From Victivallales bacterium (lineage in GTDB: Bacteria > Verrucomicrobiota > Lentisphaeria > Victivallales > JAADHT01), in contig JAFGFR010000076.1 in assembly GCA_016930955.1 (NCBI GenBank), positions 1-9,124 on the forward strand: a DNA stretch of 9,124 nt, in the 5' to 3' direction. Under the pieces are notes generated by a model, which saw nothing but the letters and a program-made list of their open reading frames with translations, did no database searches and was not told the DNA's origin. Each line of letters opens with the position of its first letter. Within the stretch, counting starts at the first letter, position 1. This document shows positions 6,691 through 9,124 of this stretch, piece by piece. The position numbers and the translations under genes were made by a program.

Positions 6691-7566
6691 TCAACTCCTT
6701 TGAAGCGAAAAGGGGATAAAAGCCTCGGATGCCAGATTGATTTCGGCAGAGAAGACCTCGACGGCCGGCCCGGTGAGGAAGAGCTCGAAGCTTTCTGGGA
6801 GCAATGCGCCGCATCCGCAAAATTCCACACGCAAGAGATCATCGCCAATGGTCAAAAACTCAACCGGGGAGCTGAAAGACCAGAATATTTTCAAAGCGAC
6901 TGCCGCAGCTGCAATGCCTGTGCCGCAGGCGGATGTCTCGGCCTCGACTCCGCGCTCGTAGGTCCTTATACGTACAGGGCCGCCCTGTTTTTCGGGGACG
7001 CAAATGAAGTTCACGTTCGCCCCTTCTGGAGCGAGCAATGTGGAGTTGCGGATTGCACGACCCTCCTTCTTGATGTCTACTGACAGTATGTCCCCACAGG
7101 GGATGACGACATGCGGCACGCCGGTATTGACTAAAAAGGCGGAATGATTGCAGATATCTATCTTGCGTGGCTCGCCTAGCAAGGGTATCTGGATCCTCAC
7201 AAGCCCCTCTGCAATGACTTTTGTGTGCAGATCGCCGGAGGCAGTGGCGAAAACCGGGGAATCCCCCATTCCCATGTGATTCCTTGCGAAAACCGCAGCG
7301 CAGCGAAGACCGTTCCCACACATGTCGGCGACAGTCCCGTCGCAGTTGAAAAATTTTACCTGGACACACCCCCCCGAGGAGGATTGCGAAGCTCGCCGAG
7401 ACGACAAAAGAACCAGGCCGTCAGCTCCTATGCCGCGTCTTCTGTCACAGATTACCCTGACAAAACACGGCTCGCATGGACACATCCCGTAAGTGTTGTC
7501 GCAGACGACGAAGTCGTTCCCGGCACCGTGCATCTTGATAAACTTATGAGCCAATGCCGAGGACAT
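6691..7566 (-). CDS. dapF: Diaminopimelate epimerase
   Basis: DapF converts LL- to meso-diaminopimelate, the peptidoglycan cross-linking residue and lysine precursor. It is a cofactor-independent two-cysteine epimerase. From the ATG at 7566 the product has 291 residues. The hallmarks are all present: KMHGAGNDFVV (11-21), GIGADGL (45-51), FFNCDGTVADMCGNGLRC with catalytic C83, NTGVPHVV (147-154), PEGANVNF, and ERGVEAETSACGTG with catalytic C214. A TTG at 7575, directly after the stop codon of the upstream gene, is an alternative start adding three residues. Neither start has a strong ribosome binding site, so translation may be coupled to the preceding gene. The C-terminus (about 271-291) runs slightly past the usual end. 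Confidence 0.95.
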   Translation of the reverse strand: MSSALAHKFIKMHGAGNDFVVCDNTYGMCPCEPCFVRVICDRRRGIGADGLVLLSSRRASQSSSGGCVQVKFFNCDGTVADMCGNGLRCAAVFARNHMGMGDSPVFATASGDLHTKVIAEGLVRIQIPLLGEPRKIDICNHSAFLVNTGVPHVVIPCGDILSVDIKKEGRAIRNSTLLAPEGANVNFICVPEKQGGPVRIRTYERGVEAETSACGTGIAAAAVALKIFWSFSSPVEFLTIGDDLLRVEFCGCGALLPESFELFLTGPAVEVFSAEINLASEAFIPFSLQRS

Positions 7567-7575
7567 GTATGGCAA

Positions 7576-8376
7576 TCATTTCGGCTTCTGGAAAAGCCTC
7601 TCGCCAAATTTCTCGGCTATCTCGTCCACGTTTTCCGTGGTGATGAGCAGATATCGCATGTCGAAGGCCTGCTGCGGATCCGTCGGAGCGGGGTCTTCGG
7701 TATATCTGGCATCAGGGTTGTAGGTTACAGCCGCCAAAACAAGACCGCCCTTGATGGCCGGATACATCATGCTGATCTCCGTGTTCATGAGGCAGAGATT
7801 CGGGGTCTTTTTGGGATCACGCTCAAACTGTTGCCAGATATTTAGTTTTGCCATGTCGTATGGCAGGCCTATCATGGTGATGACGAGATTGCACGACCTG
7901 TTCTGGTCGAGGAGCTTATTGAAATGTTCGGTGGTCATTAGCTCCATCATCGGCATGGCGAACTCCTCTGGCGCGCCTTTGGGCTTCTGCACCTGAGGCG
8001 ACTTGATCGTGATGTTTGTTATGCTCGACCCAAAGCCCTCCTTGAAGCCGTCTATAAGGGTGGCCTGCCTGGGATTGACGGCCATATCATCCTCGACGAT
8101 GATCAGCACGTTTGCGCCCGGCTTTACCTCGGCAATCTTCTTCCCAAGCACATAGGTCGAGGCTTTGGCGAACTTCATTTCATTCTCGATGAGCTTCTTG
8201 GTGTCGCCGCTGCCTAGATTCTTGACCAGAATAAGGACGGTGCATGCAACCACGACCAGCAGCAGAACGATAGCCAACGGCTTGGCCAATGAGTTGGTAT
8301 GCTGTTTTTTCGCGCAAATGATCATGCCGACGAAACAAGCAACCATTACCAGACCGATTACGATGTTGTAAATCAT
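7576..8376 (-). CDS. Unknown two-helix membrane protein, first gene of the dap operon
   Basis: I do not recognise this 266-residue protein. It has two transmembrane helices close together at the N-terminus (about 3-22 and 33-52), joined by a short Lys-containing loop (AKKQHTNSLAK). The loop suggests both ends face the periplasm. A soluble domain of about 200 residues follows, beginning with alternating strand/helix segments: GANVLIIVEDD, then TLIDGFKEGFG, later CNLVITMIGLP and GGLVLAAVTYNP. This resembles an alpha/beta (Rossmann or periplasmic-binding-protein-like) fold, but no catalytic motif is visible. The start is firm: AGGAGG (8385-8390) lies 8 bases before the ATG. The stop codon sits 9 bp before the dapF ATG, so the two are almost certainly co-transcribed. 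The function is unknown. Confidence 0.85.
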   Translation of the reverse strand: MIYNIVIGLVMVACFVGMIICAKKQHTNSLAKPLAIVLLLVVVACTVLILVKNLGSGDTKKLIENEMKFAKASTYVLGKKIAEVKPGANVLIIVEDDMAVNPRQATLIDGFKEGFGSSITNITIKSPQVQKPKGAPEEFAMPMMELMTTEHFNKLLDQNRSCNLVITMIGLPYDMAKLNIWQQFERDPKKTPNLCLMNTEISMMYPAIKGGLVLAAVTYNPDARYTEDPAPTDPQQAFDMRYLLITTENVDEIAEKFGERLFQKPK

Positions 8377-8457
8377 GCTCTATTCCTCCTGAAAGGTATC
8401 ATTTCCTTAGCCCCGGGCCGAACACTAAACCGACCCACCACCCTAACAAACAAGACC

Positions 8458-8485
8458 AATCTATCATGTCTTCAGCAAAAAGCAA
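8458..8485 (-). promoter_or_regulatory. Weak candidate promoter for the dap operon
   Basis: Read on the - strand, TTGCTT (8485-8480) and TAGATT (8463-8458) are separated by 16 bp. Matches to the sigma70 consensus are 3 of 6 and 4 of 6. The position, about 80 bases upstream of the first operon gene, is reasonable. Other pairings in this AT-rich stretch are similarly weak, so this is only a candidate. Confidence 0.22.
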
Positions 8486-8670
8486 TCCCGATTCCATCAA
8501 AAAAACCCTTTTGCTGCAGAAATCGTCATAATCAGTTACGAAATTTTCAATCCGACTTGATATCGGGTTGACTAGCAAATCTTGATCCCAAATCAGTTTA
8601 AGTGTGAGTGCCTAACCAGGGGAGAAGACGGAGCGTGCAAATATAAAAAAGCCAATTTCGAGTCTTTTGT

Positions 8671-8699
8671 TTGACATTTGGACAGATGGAGCTTAAAAG
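8671..8699 (+). promoter_or_regulatory. Sigma70-like promoter for the metal-efflux adaptor gene
   Basis: A perfect -35 hexamer, TTGACA (8671-8676), is followed after 17 bp by TAAAAG (8694-8699), a 4 of 6 match to the -10 consensus; a register one base earlier gives TTAAAA. Transcription would start near 8706, leaving a leader of about 125 bases before the ATG at 8831. Confidence 0.5.
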
Positions 8700-8715
8700 T
8701 ATATCGCTTTAGAGC
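8691..8715. promoter_or_regulatory. Imperfect dyad overlapping the -10 (candidate operator)
   Basis: GCT (8691-8693) and AAAG (8696-8699) are mirrored as CTTT (8707-8710) and AGC (8713-8715) about a 7-base centre, so 7 of 12 half-site positions are symmetric. The dyad covers the -10 and the expected start of transcription, a usual place for a repressor such as a metal sensor. No regulator gene is in the window, so this is inference. Confidence 0.3.
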
Positions 8716-8753
8716 CAGTTTCAAAGCTACCCGTGGCCGCGCTGTGCGGTATT

Positions 8754-8791
8754 CGCGCCAAATTGGTCTGCCGCCTATGAGGATTGGCGCG
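8754..8791 (+). promoter_or_regulatory. Leader hairpin upstream of the metal-efflux adaptor gene
   Basis: CGCGCCAA (8754-8761) and TTGGCGCG (8784-8791) are perfect 8-base reverse complements separated by 22 bases, and can be extended by a U·G and a T-A pair. A smaller stem, CCGC/GCGG (8737-8740/8746-8749), precedes it. Both would lie in the mRNA leader of the gene starting at 8831. No T-run follows, so it is not an intrinsic terminator. It may be an RNA structure or a protein-binding palindrome. Confidence 0.35.
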
Positions 8792-8830
8792 GAGATAAAG
8801 ATTGAGCTTGGGTTAAGGAAAGGGGATCAT

Positions 8831-9124
8831 ATGGGCAGGCGAGTGGTAATTGGGGGTGTGGTTTTGCTTTGCGGGGTATCGGCTGGCTATATGCTTGGCC
8901 GACTGGGGGGCAGTCCAGGGGATCATTCCGGCAATGACTGCTGCGATGGCGGTGTCGAGGCTGCGGAGGCCGTTGTATGGACCTGTTCGATGCATCCACA
9001 GATCAGGCAACCGAAGCCGGGCCGATGTCCCTTGTGCGACATGGATCTTATCCGGGCATCGTCGGACGATGCCGTTGCGGGAGGCGTTCTGGTGCTGAAG
9101 CTTTCCGAGAGGGCGGCGGCCCTC
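8831..9124 (+). CDS. RND-type metal efflux periplasmic adaptor, N-terminal part (cut by window end)
   Basis: This frame is open from the ATG at 8831 to the last base (98 codons) with no stop, so the gene continues outside the window. GGGG (8822-8825) and AAGGA (8815-8819) provide a ribosome binding site. The N-terminus has a basic start (MGRR) and one hydrophobic segment (about 5-24), a signal peptide or membrane anchor. A short polar linker with an adjacent Cys pair (NDCCDG, 35-40) follows. Residues 50-74 form a heavy-metal-binding domain: WTCSMHP, then PGRCPLCDMDLI, with candidate ligands C52, M54, H55, C66, C69 and M71. The last residues (VLKLSERAAAL) look like the start of the membrane-fusion core. 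This layout is typical of CusB-like adaptors of copper/silver or related RND pumps. The metal cannot be deduced here. Confidence 0.8.
   Translation, partial: MGRRVVIGGVVLLCGVSAGYMLGRLGGSPGDHSGNDCCDGGVEAAEAVVWTCSMHPQIRQPKPGRCPLCDMDLIRASSDDAVAGGVLVLKLSERAAAL

Larger units (their letters stand above)
8377..8830. other. Divergent intergenic region
   Basis: This 454-bp stretch separates the - strand dap operon from the + strand metal-efflux gene. No conserved open frame is visible in it. The right part (8671-8830) holds a good rightward promoter, an overlapping dyad and a leader hairpin, each listed separately. The left part holds the AGGAGG site of the unknown protein gene and only a weak leftward promoter candidate. 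A small stem, CCGA (8552-8555) with TCGG (8563-8566), sits in the middle without a T-run. I see no tRNA or other RNA gene. Confidence 0.6.

Noticed and set aside
8552..8566. Small stem CCGA/TCGG as a terminator
   Set aside because: The stem is only 4 bp, no T-run follows on either strand, and no gene ends nearby.
8597..8607. 11-base string GTTTAAGTGTG, also present on the - strand in the dapF-dapA gap (about 6661-6671)
   Set aside because: Short and AT-rich; only two copies, in opposite orientation, with no further shared flanking sequence. Chance is likely.
8860..8884. Lipoprotein signal in the metal adaptor (Cys within VVLLCG)
   Set aside because: The residue before Cys is Leu rather than the small residue needed for a lipobox.

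Overview
The window holds the distal part of a bacterial ribosomal-protein/RNA polymerase cluster on the + strand, a four-gene - strand run built around lysine/diaminopimelate synthesis, and the 5' end of a + strand metal-efflux adaptor gene. The organism is a Gram-negative bacterium of moderate GC content: it makes meso-diaminopimelate, encodes a membrane-anchored AsmA-like protein, and has an RND-type periplasmic adaptor. The lack of rpsD between rpsK and rpoA, the acidic extensions on S11 and L17, and the AsmA-like architecture are compatible with the PVC superphylum (Verrucomicrobia/Lentisphaerae/Kiritimatiellae). That placement is a low-confidence inference.

Region 1-351 has no recognisable gene. 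It carries a long GC-rich imperfect inverted repeat (18-125) followed by a more AT-rich leader. Region 352-3129 is rpmJ-rpsM-rpsK-rpoA-rplQ, all on +. The rpmJ gene encodes only 38 residues. The 151-bp rpsK-rpoA gap, where rpsD often lies, contains a hairpin directly upstream of a strong rpoA ribosome binding site. S11 has an extra acidic N-terminus of about 40 residues, and L17 has a lysine-rich then acidic C-terminal tail of about 55 residues.

Region 3134-8376 is transcribed on the - strand in the order: unknown two-helix membrane protein (8376-7576), dapF (7566-6691), dapA (6599-5733), AsmA-like protein (5686-3134). The spacing suggests an operon. DapA makes the first committed intermediate of the diaminopimelate/lysine branch and DapF makes meso-diaminopimelate for peptidoglycan and lysine. 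The two flanking membrane proteins suggest an envelope theme, but their roles are not shown. The AsmA-like gene and rplQ converge with only 4 bp between their stop codons.

Region 8377-8830 is a divergent intergenic region with a good sigma70-like promoter (TTGACA at 8671) facing right, a dyad overlapping its -10, and a leader hairpin. It leads into a gene cut by the window end (8831-9124). This gene encodes a membrane-anchored or exported protein with a Cys/His heavy-metal-binding domain, of the kind found in CusB-like RND efflux adaptors.

I see no CRISPR array, tRNA, rRNA or insertion sequence. I also do not see a clearly new multi-gene system. The most interesting items are the unknown first gene of the dap operon, the ribosomal-protein extensions, the rpoA leader and the 5' inverted repeat.
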